From NCBI GenBank assembly GCA_028023455.1, contig JAQFVV010000205.1:1655353-1719352 (forward strand): DNA of 64,000 bases, given 5' to 3'. How positions within the stretch are numbered: the stretch's first letter is position 1; each line of letters begins with the position of its first letter. The notes under the pieces are model-generated. The model worked only from the letters and a program-made list of their open reading frames with translations. It was not told the origin of the DNA and ran no database searches. This document shows, one piece after another, positions 22,680-34,150 of the stretch. Both the position numbers and the translations under genes were made by a program. Origin of the DNA: Epiperipatus broadwayi (lineage: Eukaryota > Onychophora > Udeonychophora > Euonychophora > Peripatidae).

Positions 22680-25522
22680 TTTTATTTACTAGAAGGGGGG
22701 TGGGAGGCATAGTCCCCTTGTTCCAAACCTCCCTTGGGCTCTTTCCACGTACCCACAACTTTTAGGCATAATGGATTAACTTTTTTTATACATAATATTG
22801 TCTGGTCTGCATATTTATTCCATGTCTATTCATCAGGAGTAAATTATATTCTTCACGATTTAGCCAGGTATTGCAAATAGGAGCTGTGTTGTAGTTATTA
22901 TGGTACCCATATAAATTATATTAAACATAAATAATTGAAGCACATTTAGTCTGACCATTATATTATTTATAAATGAATATTATGTGCAGTTTTTCAAATT
23001 AGGTATGCATGTTTCTGATCAATAGAATAAAATTTAATAATAGAACTTGATTTAAAAAAAAACATATTTAAATATAACTTCTAAATAGCATGCCAGGAAT
23101 TTAAATTCCATGAAGCTAATTTTTATTTTTAGATGATTATTACAATGGGGCCACAAACTACGCTATATTTTGTTCCAAGCTTCCTCCAGGTACAATGGAA
23201 ATAGCATACATAGCTAATTTTTTGTTGATATAGAATGAATATAACTTAGTATTCTGTAAGTGTATATTTCAACTTGCATACGCATATAAAACAGATGCTT
23301 TGGGTGTATAGTGCATGTATATAAATTAAAAGTACAGACAAAATTAAAAAAAGAAAAATAGTAACGTTATTAGTAATAAATTGAGAAAGCATATATATTT
23401 ACAGAACTGTGTATGAATGTTCAATAAATTCGTTAAAAATAATGTAATAAAACTTAACTTCTTTATTATTACTTTATTTTTATATAAAATGGATAATAGA
23501 AGTATTGGATTAATAATCTTCTGAAGCTGTTGATATATTAAAATCATGAAGTTGGAAATTTGGAAGATCTTGGAATTTCTTGAACACTATAGAATGAGAA
23601 ATTGACGGAGCATTATATTTTCTTTTGACTTTCTATGATGAGAAGTTGGTTTATTTTTCTTTTTAAGTCATCAAACTCATCTTACAATGGATGTAACACT
23701 TTGGTGATTTTTCATGTAATAATAATGTGTCCCTTCACAGGATCATTTCCCATAATTGTATTCTTTGATCTAAACAATCATCCTTTACTTGCAGTGGGCA
23801 TTGTGTGTTCTAGTTTCTTGGCTAAATTTTTGATAAAGACTTAATGCTTTCTGATGCAATACAAGACTATCAATTGGAACATTCTTATGCTTTGGGCCAT
23901 TCAGCCGTTGATTAAGAATTTATCAATTTTGACTCCAAAAATTATTTACTTCGCTTACAACTTTAGCTATCTTAGGAACACAAGCAATAATAGCACAAAT
24001 CTACTTCTATTATTTGTTCTAATAGAAGATTCATTTTTTGATACATGTGGCCCTCTTCTGGATAAGATTTATTTTTTACTAAATCATATAATTTTAATTT
24101 TTTTTAAACAAAAGTACTAAATGATGGTTTTTTTTAATTATCACTCGTGATTCTAAAAAAAAATTCAGTATATTTTTAAACGTATACTGTACAGCATAAA
24201 TCTTTTTGAAGAAAAAAAAACCTTAGGAAAAAATCGTACACATGTTTTAATAATGCTATTAAACTGAATAGATATAGTATTTAAATCATGAAGAAAACTT
24301 AGTGAATTCATGTTTGAGAATATATTTAATGAGGATAAAAAAATGTCTGTCACTATAACGAGATTTGTCAAATTTAATAATTTTGCAAATTTTGTTTTTA
24401 TAGTTATTTATTTACAATTTTTGTTCATTTATATTTGCTTTGTGATAGCGTATGATTGAAGTCTTCTGGTTAGATATTGCATAGTTTGGGACTCCACTAT
24501 ATTTGTAAGTAATCAACTTCTTATATATTTTTGTGCTTTGACATGTCTTGGATATATTATATATATCATAGGGTATGATTAATAATTACTAATACTAATT
24601 AGTTTATCATGTGAAAAATATATTTAAAATAAAATATTAAATGTTATTATTCAGTAATATAAATGATCATGTATTATTATTTCATTTAAATAATATGCAA
24701 ATATAGAAGCCATGGAATTTGCTACTTGTGTTATTTTATTCTAGTAATAAAAACGAAGCTGCTGGTACAGCTAGAAATCTTATAAATTAACAATCTATAC
24801 AAATATATATTAAGAAATGTCTTCACAAATTCTTATAAAACTTGTATCCAAATGAATATATCAAGTAACATTCCAATTGTTTATAGAATGTGTGTTTATT
24901 TCTCAATCGATATATATGTGTTGATTTTTTATTCTCTATATAAAATATGTTGCTTTAATGGATTATTTATTATATTTAGCTAAGATTGTTATTTTAATAG
25001 TATTTATTTCTATAAAAACCAAGTTATTGTTTTCATGATAACTACAAATAGATTTGTAAAGATAAATTAATTTTTTAAATTAATTTAATGATAAGCAAAA
25101 TAATATAAAATGAAGAAAATTGAAAAATTAAATAATTATAAGAATGGCTTTATATAGCACATAATTTCTACTAGTAGATAAAATATAAAAAAATTATTTC
25201 ATTTTAATATTCTGATTATGTACAATCAATTATATTAATTCTATTTTTTAAAAAAAAAAGGAATAGTGTAGTAAATATTACTTCATATTTTTGATAACAT
25301 TTAAGAGTCTGAATGTTTCTATTAGTTTATGTGTGTGGGTATATATGTAATGTTGTGCATTACATATATATTTAAAATTTCAAAAGCTAAATGTTAAACT
25401 AGTCAGTAAAAATAAATTAAGCCAGATTCAGAATTAAAAGCCAAAATTTAAAAATGAAAGTTTTATGATGTAATTTATGTATGTGTATTTTAGAATAATT
25501 AAATGTTATTTATATAAACAAT
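22680..25522. other. AT-rich stretch, unrecognised
   Basis: ORFs at 23635-23844 and 23854-24120 show no motif. The minus strand around 23500-23840 has several short open stretches in different frames that could be a very decayed transposon protein, but I could not identify it. Confidence 0.4.
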
Positions 25523-25777
25523 GGTAATCACATATTTACCTTGCTATGACGTCATGACGGTCAATATTGTTTCTACGTGCTGAATTTTATGTTTACAATG
25601 TGTATCATTTTTTGACTGAAAATTAGAAAAATCAGCGCGTAGCGCTGGAATGGGCGGGAGACTCCGATGGTTTTGCCTGTCCAGAGGACAGGCCAATACA
25701 TGCTCAATTATAAGATTCAGCACTTAGAAACAATGTTGACCGTCATGACATCATAGCAAGGTAAATACGTGACTACC
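25523..25777. mobile_element. MITE with 65-70-bp terminal inverted repeats
   Basis: The left end GGTAATCACATATTTACC continues with TTGCTATGACGTCATGACGG; the right end, reversed, reads GGTAGTCACGTATTTACC then TTGCTATGATGTCATGACGG. The inner 115 bp are richer in G+C, with AGCGCGTAGCGCTGG and a short palindrome CCTGTCCAGAGGACAGG. The ends start with GGTA; no convincing target duplication. Confidence 0.8.
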
Positions 25778-26599
25778 TAAATAATTAGGAATAAATAATA
25801 AAGAAAAATTTTAGTGGGAGGAATATAAAATGAATTTTATATATAGAAGGAAGCATGCGATATCTTGATATAAATAATTGATCAAAGAAATTGAATTGCC
25901 TTCTTCTAAACAAAATAAATACTAATGTGTAATGATAAACAGTTAATTAATTAATTAGTAATTAAGGATATAAATACAAATTAAAAATTTATTTTATACA
26001 TTTGTAAATATAAATTTACAAAGTTTTAATATTATAAATTTTAAAAATAATGTTCCCTTTAATGTCAAATTTATTTATTTTATTTTTTAAATATTTAGGA
26101 GTTTTATTTATTTTTTTAAAAAGTAAATATTGTTTGTAATTTTAATTTTTTCTTTTATTTTTAGACATAAATATTTATACAGCATGAAACTTTTAAAATC
26201 TTATATTTATTTTCTAAATTATTATGTATGAATTCTAATTTTCTAATCTCATCCTGTTTAAAATATGTTATTTTAATTAATTGTGTACTATGTTTTAAAA
26301 AATGAAATTTGTTTTGAAGAAAACAAATAATCTTCAAAATACAAATAATTTTGTGATGTTAAATATATTTTTAAAATTAACTTAACAAAGGAAATAAAAT
26401 TAAAAAAAGAGGAAAATTGACTGGTGTAGCAGTTTAAAAATTGATTTAATAGAATATAGGATTGATAATAGCAGGTAAAGTATAAGGTATGTTTCAGTTT
26501 AATATTTTGATTATATATAATTATTTTTTTATTTCCGTTTGAAAAGAATTGATAGTACAGTAAATATTACTGGATGATTTTGTTTTAATTAGTTGCATA

Positions 26600-27110
26600 T
26601 CTGTATTAATTTGTTTATATATTAAATACAATGTCATGTGAAATTTACCAAGTCTATTTTAATTAATAATTGAACTGTCCTCTAGCGGCCATGTTTCACA
26701 ATGTTTTACAGTAAGAAAATGGCATTTGTTTTTTTATTATAGAATTTTAAAAAGGAGTGAGGTATTTTCTCTATAAACTTAATATCAACTATTTAAAAAT
26801 CAGTTTACATTCAAATATATAGGCTGGTTTAAGTTTGTCTCTGGCTGTTATTGTTTTAGATAACTCAAGATCTAAAATATGATAAGAAGTGGTCCATTTT
26901 GCTTACTGTAAAAGTTACTAAATATAGCAATAGCAACTAGAGGGCAATTCAATTATTACTTTTTTTTCTATACGTCATAGCATCAGCCGGGAGGCGAACC
27001 CACAACAACCGTCTGCAACCAACTGCTTGCTTGCAAGGCGGAAATTACTTAAAATAGACTTGGTGAATTTTACATGACATTGTATATTTATATATGCAAT
27101 TTGTTTAAAG
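26600..27110. mobile_element. palindromic element interrupted by a SINE
   Basis: The left arm (to about 26725) contains ACAATGTCATGTGAAATT, CCAAGTCTATTTTAATTA and GAACTGTCCTCTAG. The right arm, read reversed from about 27110, contains ACAATGTCATGTAAAATT, CCAAGTCTATTTTAAGTA, then the SINE at 26960-27043, then GAATTGCCCTCTAG and TTTTACAGTAAG. Remove the SINE and one ATTAC copy and the arms align again. Confidence 0.75.
26960..27043 (-). repeat. 5'-truncated SINE, family B, nested in a palindrome
   Basis: On the minus strand: CCGCCTTGCAAGCAAGC, then GACGGTTGTTGTGGGTTCGC, then a GATGCTATGACGTATAG end and an A8 tail. The short direct repeat ATTAC flanks it (26955-26959 and 27044-27048). It interrupts the right arm of the foldback at 26600-27110. 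Confidence 0.7.
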
Positions 27111-27174
27111 GTTTTTCAAATGAATATTATTTTGCTTGATAAACATTAAAAATAAATTGTCTAAATGTTAGGCA

Positions 27175-27530
27175 ATACCGAGACTTCAGACAACTCAATG
27201 AAGTATGGAGAGATGTATGTTAGGAGTAACAAGAAGAGATTGAAAACAAAATAAATGGAGGAGAGAACAAACGTGTTACTGACTTCATTGAAAGAAGAGA
27301 CTGAAGTGGAGTTGGACTGTACATATTGCTAGAAGAGTTGATAATAGATAGGCAGTTGAAACTGGATTTCAAGGGATTTAAGACTTAGAAAGAGATCACA
27401 TGTGAGATGGATGGATAAAATAAAGAAGTGTGATGGAGTAATATGAAGAGAAGCTAGAGATTGGAGATGGATTAAGCTTTGAGAGACCTTCATCCTGCAA
27501 TGAATTGATAATGTTTGAAAATGATTATGA
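27175..27530 (+). mobile_element. 5'-truncated 3' end of the RTE-like LINE
   Basis: Begins at the region equivalent to 20890 of the main copy (ACTTCAGACAACTCAATGAAG), continues through the ERCMLGVTRRD and WAGHIARR equivalents and ends in a GATAATG/GATTATGA tail. Frames are degraded. Confidence 0.78.
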
Positions 27531-28136
27531 TATTAACTGAGAAAATAAACTGGAATATATGAGAAAATGGAAGGAGTTTTTTGGGGTGGGGTTGTGGAGT
27601 TGGTAAGAATTACTTGCATAGAAACTACAAAAAATAAATTGAAGACTTAACAAATAATGAAGCTTATGACAATAAAGTTTGAAAAATGTTAAATACTGTA
27701 TTTAATGAATGGATTATGAAATAAATTTCTTATATAAAAGAAAATAGCCCATCTCTTGATGTAAATGATTCATTGCCCGATGCAGTTTTTTTTCTAAACA
27801 AGGTAAATCCCGAGATGTAATTGATAAATAAGATTAATATAAAAGTTAAAAAATTTTAATTTGTTTTATGCAAAGGATGATAAAGTTAAACAGCTATTTT
27901 GCAAGTATAAATTTATAATGTTATAATTTTTTTTAGAAAATGTTTTTTTTAATATTTTTAATTTGTTAGAATTGTTATTTCTTTTTTGTTTTTACATGTT
28001 TATGAATTCTATTTATATAAGGTTAAATTTTAATGATAATGTAAACCCCCCCCCCCTAGTTTATATACATAAATCAAATGTATAGCATTTGCATATATAA
28101 ATATATTATATAACAAGTCATATAAAAACTTTTTTG

Positions 28137-28440
28137 TCTTATGAATCATCATCATCATCAACCATTATTAATCCACTGCAGGATGAAGATCTCTCCAAGT
28201 TTAATCCATCTTCTCCGATCTTTAGCTTCTCTTCTCCACATCACCCCTGCACACTTTCTTATTTCATCCATCCATCTCACATGTGGTCTCTTTCTGGGTC
28301 TTTTACAATCTCTTGGAATCCAGTTTAAAATTCCAATTGTCCATCTATTATCATTTCTTCTAGCAATATGTCCAGCCCAACTCCACTTCAGTCTTTTAAT
28401 TTTTTCAATAAGGTCAGTAACACCTGTTTGTTGTCTCTTT
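28137..28440 (-). mobile_element. 5'-truncated 3' end of the RTE-like LINE, reverse orientation
   Basis: Reverse complement of the LINE 3' end. The ATCATCATCATCATC run at 28144-28160 is the complement of the GATGATGATG tail, followed by sequence complementary to the GLDIL/RWMDEIRKCAG coding part. It is closely similar to the main copy, so one of the younger insertions. The ORFs on the plus strand here (28134-28467) are its shadow. Confidence 0.82.
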
Positions 28441-29640
28441 CTATGTATGTCATTACTAATTGCCTAATTTTACTGTTTATACCATGTTGATTTAATTACT
28501 TATATACTGTATTTAGGAAAGATTGTTATCTAATGAAATTTGTTTTGATAAAATAAGCTCTTGTTTGCAGAACTAGATTTATGATGGTAAATTGATTTAA
28601 AATTAAGTAAAATAAGATAAAAGGAGAGAAAAAATGAGAAATTAAGTTGTTATAAGAATGAGTCTATTGAATATAAGATTGATACCAGCTAGTAAAATAT
28701 AAAAAGTTTTACTTTATTATTTTGATTAATGTACATTCAATTTATATTTGTAATGTATGAAAAAAAGATAATATGTAGAAAAATATCATTGATGTTTTAA
28801 ATTAAATTAGATAAACATATATATTAGTTTATATAAATTTTTATTATCTTATATATATTTTTGTGTTTATATTTTTTCAGTATAGTGGTATTATTATTCT
28901 TGATAAAATCTACAAATAAGTTGTTGAAATATTGAATTATTAATTATTATTGACCTATTGATTTTGAAAATAAACTTACATATTTTAAAAAAATAGTGGA
29001 CTATTATTTAATACAATATATTGCATAATAACCTGTTAAAATTGTGGAGGTCAGGGGTGGAGTAAACATCAATTACATTTGATCTGCAAAAAATCAATTA
29101 ATGACTAAAACATTTCAGTCATTAAATTATTTTAGATATAAACAAATATTGGAAATAAATAATAAAGATTATGATATTAAAATGCTGGGAAATGTTAAAT
29201 ATTTTAATAAAAGAATTATGAAGTAAATTGGATGTGCAGAAAGAAATAATTCATCTCTATGAAAAAAAAAAATTTTTTTTCTAAACATGATAAATCCTAT
29301 TTTGCAATTCCTAAATAAGATTATTAATAATTAAAAAGTAAGAGGGTAAATAACAGCTAAAAATATATTTTAACATTTATTTTATACATAGGATGGATTA
29401 CTATAATGTTACTAAAAATTTTTAAATGTTTCTATTAGTATTCTTAAATTTGTAAGGAAAGTTTTGAGTTTATTACATTTTTTGTTATATACTTATAATT
29501 TTTGTTTGTATATTTAAAAATTAAATACTATTGATAAATTGTTTTCTTTCTATTGTTGTATGATAAGCATTTATATATATTACTAATTTTAGCAGCATGT
29601 AAATAACTTTTACTACTGCTTAAATATGTAACGCTTAGAA

Positions 29641-30038
29641 TTATAATTATATCTCAGAACAGACTCATTCAAATACATTACTCAGAATTACATATCCAAG
29701 CAAAACTAAATGTTATTTACGCCGCTGTTGAAATTAATGATATTTAATTTAAAAATAATATATGAAACGTTAAACTGGCTTGATGAATTTGTGAACTAAG
29801 GCCACACCTAATAATAAGTTTCAGCCTTTTCAGATATCAATATTGCTTTATTTAGAATATATATAATTGGAGGTCTGATGAAAGAGAAATTCTTCTTTTA
29901 TCAAACTGAATGAATGGGCATTAGTAAATGAAAAGTAAAATTGTATTTGCAAATTTATTAAAATGATTCATTATGTGGTTGCTTATGAGTAATTCTGAGT
30001 GATGTGGTTAAATGAGAATGTTCTATGATATGATATAA
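29641..30038. repeat. inverted repeat pair, about 60-bp arms
   Basis: TACATTACTCAGAATTACAT in the left arm (29641-29701) mirrors ATGAGTAATTCTGAGTGATG in the right arm (29981-30038); CAGAACAGACTCATT mirrors AATGAGAATGTTCTATG. The 280 bp between shows nothing recognisable. Confidence 0.6.
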
Positions 30039-30059
30039 ATATATGTCATACTACATATA

Positions 30060-30310
30060 ATTTATAAAAAATCAAGATTGAAGCATGTCCATTAAAGTTT
30101 AAGAAATTGCTATCTTAATATAAGCCAAGCACTGATTGTATGTATGTGGGGGAAATTATGATCTTGCCAACTGATATGTGTGGTCTGAACAAAATATGTT
30201 ATATTGGGAATCATTTATATTTTTCATATGTGTGTGGCCATGTGTATCGGTTGTTTGAGATGGAGTGAATGATGAATATAGACTGAAAATCCTAAGTTCA
30301 AATCCCTCTA
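30060..30310 (+). repeat. dispersed repeat family C with tRNA-Ser-like 3' end
   Basis: About 250 nt: AAGCATGTCCATTAAAGTTT near the start, TATATTGGGAATCATTTAT in the middle, then GGTTGTTTGAGATGGAGTG, ACTGAAAATCCTAAG and TTCAAATCCCTCTA. The last part resembles the A box, anticodon stem and B box of a serine-type tRNA. A second copy follows at 30486. Confidence 0.6.
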
Positions 30311-30339
30311 TTTATTATAGTAAACATTTCGTATACTGA

Positions 30340-30475
30340 AAGAGTAGGTTAATTACATATTGCCTTGGAAATAGGTTACATCATAGTATAAGTCCAGCCC
30401 ATCCCTTTTTTATTGATGTAAGTGGATATGTAATGGACCGGGCCTTCCATCTTTTATTTTTCGATGAAATGGACA
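30340..30475 (+). repeat. repeat family D segment
   Basis: Contains ATTACATATTGCCTTGGAAA, TACATCATAGTATAAGTCC and AGCCCATCCC. An inverted relative lies at 50250-50400 with ACATATTGCCTTGGAAATAG on the minus strand. Confidence 0.5.
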
Positions 30476-30485
30476 ATTGAATTGT

Positions 30486-30712
30486 TGGAAGGATGAGATG
30501 ATTGAAGCGTGTCCATTAAAGTTTAAGCAAGCCGAGCACAGATTGTGTATATGTGGGAGATTATAATTTGGCTGTGCTGGGTCTGCACAAAATACATATA
30601 TTGGGAATCATTTATCTTCTTTTTTGTGTGTGTGGTCATGTGTATTGGTTGTTTGAGATGGAGTGGAGGATGAATATATACTGAAAATCCTAAGTTCAAA
30701 TTCTTGTTTACT
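30486..30712 (+). repeat. dispersed repeat family C, second copy
   Basis: Same order of motifs as the copy at 30060 (GTCCATTAAAGTTTAAGC, then TATTGGGAATCATTTATC, then GAGATGGAGTGGAGGATG, then CTAAGTTCAAATTC). The two are in the same orientation, separated by the family D segment at 30340-30475. Confidence 0.6.
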
Positions 30713-31500
30713 TGATAAAGATTGTATAATGTAGTCTAAATATTGACAAAGTATTTTATCAATAAAAATTCAAAACTTAATTCAGATTAAATATTATATT
30801 TATGTATAAATAAATATGAGCCTTTTTAGTTATCTTAAATTGATATAAATATAGGGGATTTAGGCTCCAGGTTTAAGAGTGTCTGGTATTTCAAATCTTA
30901 AATTGCTGTGTAGTAATTTTCTTTTAAATAAAGATTAATTATACCCTCCAATAAATTACAATTTTTTTTATAAATTTTTTAATTGATATATGATGATGAT
31001 GTCATTATTAAAACCAACTTTCTATCTGTTTGAGTTGGTAAATTAATATTGTTGATTTGATTCTACCTTAATGACATAGGTAAATAGGTTGGCTAAGGAT
31101 CTGTAATGTGTGAGAAGTCTTTTATCCCTGATTGCATAATGGTCATAATATAGTATATTGTAAGAGCTTTTGTCTTTGGAATTATGAGTGATTTAAGGCT
31201 TTGTAACCATATATGACCATGATATCATGTGGTAGATATCTGTGGTAAATGTTTGATATTAGTTGAAACTGACCTAAAATTACATTGGTATGGCATTGTT
31301 TACCTCATCAAATCCATTATTTCTCTGTAGTATGGTGTTATCATGTATTAAGTTAATAAGTTTTTGTAATCTTATGAGTATTGTGGCCACTGGCAGTAGG
31401 CTGAACTAGGCATTCAGAATTTTTATAAAGCCTGGTAATATTTATTCTCTGCATGATTACATATATATGTACATAAATAATTTTACCGTTTATCAAATAT

Positions 31501-31575
31501 GCGTTGGTGGCCTAGCAGTTAGCATAGCTGCCTTCCAAGCAGCCAGCCCGGGTTTGCTTCCCAGTCAAAAAAAAA
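31501..31575 (+). repeat. tRNA-derived SINE, family B
   Basis: GCGTTGGTGGCCTAGCAGTT (A-box side), then CCGGGTTTGCTTCCCAGTC (B-box region) and an A9 tail at 31567-31575. The best-preserved head of this family here. Confidence 0.7.
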
Positions 31576-33015
31576 GAATATAAACCTATTTCATGGAACA
31601 AGCAAGTCCAAACACATTACTAAGACAATTTACAAGTAAGATTTTCTTAGAGTAATTTAAATAAACTTGTAAATAATGCTATCTTTAATTGTACCAATAC
31701 CAATCTATTTATTGTATGACAAAATACATTGGCAATGATATAATAAAAGGGGGACGTTGTTCACATGTTCATTTAAATGATTCTATGAGAATCTTTCTTA
31801 GTAATTGGCCAGCAAATATTCAGACTTTGTTTGTTTCATGAGGTAGACATGTGAAGAAAAATGTAAATAACTATATACATGCAAACTGTTACAGAAAATT
31901 CTTAGAAAATTGAATGCTTTAATATTTCAGCATTATTTATAATAAATTGGGAATTTCAGTTTTTCTAAGAGAAAATCCTGGCATGTTTCTCCCAGTGAGG
32001 AATCTTGCTTTCCCTCATATGAGATTTCTTGACACCTCTTCTAATGGCCAGTATACCAAAATAAAGTTTATGTAACAATAAATCGTAATGTTAAAATGTA
32101 AATGATTTGTTTTGCCAACTAAGATGGCAATTGATTTAGTATTTATCATAAACAAATTTTTATCCATGTTAGCTTAATTTGTAATTTTTTTATTGTTTAA
32201 GAAAATTGATATGTTTGTGATTGTCAAAATATGAATTTCTAAAACTTAAATTTGCTAGTCAACATCATAACAATTCTTGATAATGCATATATTTTTATGA
32301 ACAAACTTGTAAAATGGAAATACATTTGTATGATGTTTATAAAAAGTAGTGTTTTATGGGGGATCTTGTGATACATGATTAGTTAGTTCAGCTTCTGTAA
32401 GTTTGAATTTAAATTTTAGTGAAGTTTGTAAATTTTTTTTTGTAAGTTGATGAGGATTTATATGCAAATACGTGTATATAAGTTGTTAGCTATATACTAA
32501 ATAATCTTGTCAATCAATATTAATCAACAAATAAATATTAATCATTCCTAACTAGGAGTTAAAGAACCCGGATAATTTGCATTCGTCAGATACTTTCTCG
32601 TTATATCGCAAATAGAATGTTGCTTTTGTTGGAAATGGGCAGTCAAGTTTGCACATCTATAGACGTCCAGTTCATGTTTTACCTTTTAAATTTTGTTGTT
32701 AATCATTGTTATTAATATTTAAATATTGCTACAAAGAATTGCTAATGAACAAATAATTTTAATTTAATTCCTAATGTAGAAAAGATCAGATAAAAAACTT
32801 CAGAAAAGCTGCATCAAATAACACTAAATAATCCAAATACTTAATAGAAATTAAGTTTCTTTTTTTTCATGATGAATGTATGGCGGAGAATATTTTTGTA
32901 TTTGCTAATATTCAATACTAAATCTATTTTTGTTGAGTATGGAAATTTTATAATCAAGTTTTTTAAATTTTAATTCTTATATTTAAAAGAATATAATATT
33001 TGTGTTCTTTGTTAG
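31576..33015. other. sequence upstream of the GAPVD1 exon
   Basis: Presumed 5'UTR intron. No other exon, promoter or repeat was identified. The polypyrimidine tract of the acceptor is at about 32996-33013. Confidence 0.45.
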
Positions 33016-34150
33016 GTGGAAGTCTTCGACATTGGACATGAAAGAAGATCTTCTAGAATTGGCTCGCCATCTTAAACAGGAACGCCTTTTTGTCACTTCT
33101 GAGCGTCTTCATTTGCAACGGCTCAATGAAGATGTGAATAAGACAATAGAGCGTCTTTTTCATGTAGCCTGGGTAGCTAAACAACAGCGTATTAATTTAG
33201 ATAATCTTATTCTTTTAAAGCCTGATGCTTCTCCGGCAGCCTGTTGTCTTCGAGCTACAGCTCTGGAAACTGTTAATTTTATTGATAGCTATAAACAACT
33301 GGGCTTCCAGGATGCTTTGTATGGTGAATTTCTTCAGCAGTTTCGGGCCAATACTAAGCTTGTGGCAACATGCATGGGAATTGGAGAATTATTGAGTTTG
33401 GAAAAAATGCATAGTATGGTTCAAGCCATTCTATCAGCGGTATATGGTAATTGTGTCATACAAGAAGATGAACGCTATGTTTTACAACTCCTAAAATGGC
33501 TAATGGAGTTGCAACTAGCAACAAGTGATAACCCTAGGAGATTATTACGCCACGGTTCTTGTGCCTTTAGTACTGTTTATAAAACTTTTAGCGAAGGACT
33601 TTTTTCTGCTAAACTTTTTCTTACAGCTGCTCTTCATGGTCCAGTCATGCATTTGTTAATGGAAGATGATCTTTTCCTTGATATCGATCCAGGTAAAGCT
33701 GTTGTTCGTTTTCCTCCACATGAAAGGCTTCGGCGCTTTGGCAAACAGGGAACACCTGAATATAAAACCAACTTACAAAAGTATCGGAATTGGACGATTG
33801 GAAAGTTAGTTAATCTTACAAACCGTTTTATAGTAGGAATTAAAAACAATATGTATTGTTTTCCGCAAAGCCTCAGTTGGCTAGTAAAACAAATGTTCCA
33901 TATGGTCACTCAGGCGGGTAAGGTGACAGCAAGTGAAGTTGGCGCCATGTGTGCTGATCTCATATTTTCCTTTTTTATTTGTCCAGCTATTGTTAATCCT
34001 GAACCCTATGGTATTACCTCGGATGCCTCTATAACATATATTGCTCGGTTTAACCTTATGCAAGTTGCTCAAATTTTGCAAGTCTTAGCCATGTCGAAAT
34101 GGGAAGAAATAGACCCCAAGTTAATGGACTTATACAGCCGGTTTGAAAAG
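33016..34150 (+). other. GAPVD1: GAPVD1 exon boundaries (5'UTR remnant plus first coding exon)
   Basis: A T-rich tract followed by AG at 33014-33015 makes a good 3' splice site, leaving 22 nt of 5'UTR before the ATG. The exon ends ...GAAAAG at 34150 and is followed by GTAACA, a good 5' splice site. The coding part is 1113 nt, exactly 371 codons, so the intron is phase 0. At least one non-coding first exon must lie upstream, and a long intron must follow. Confidence 0.85.
33038..34150 (+). CDS. GAPVD1: GAPVD1 (GAPex-5/RME-6), N-terminal coding exon, RasGAP domain
   Basis: First 371 codons of GTPase-activating protein and VPS9 domain-containing protein 1, which in animals binds Ras-like GTPases through an N-terminal RasGAP domain and activates Rab5 through a C-terminal VPS9 domain at clathrin-coated pits and early endosomes. 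Seen here: the N-terminal block with LARHLKQERL (8-17) and WVAKQQRINLD (45-55), YKQLGF (85-90), YGNCVIQEDE (136-145), the RasGAP core from about 120, DNPRRLLRHGSCAFS (164-178), SEGLFSAKLFLTAALH (185-200), FFICPAIVNPEPYGI (312-326) and ARFNLMQV (336-343). The start is the Met at 33038: residues upstream in the open frame do not resemble the family and a splice acceptor lies 22 nt before it. The frame ends at a phase-0 GT donor at 34151; the ORF running on to 34279 is intronic. The VPS9 part must lie on later exons, none recognised here. Base composition is much richer in G+C than the flanks. Identity is very likely. Confidence 0.93.

Noticed and set aside
29052-29070. CAGGGGTGGAGTAAACATC as another hAT terminus
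   Set aside because: Only one end resembles hAT; no matching inverted end found.
31501-31575. Functional tRNA gene
   Set aside because: Has A- and B-box-like segments but no full cloverleaf, and an A-tail; a SINE.
33634-34081. Minus-strand ORFs over the GAPVD1 exon
   Set aside because: Shadows of the conserved plus-strand frame.
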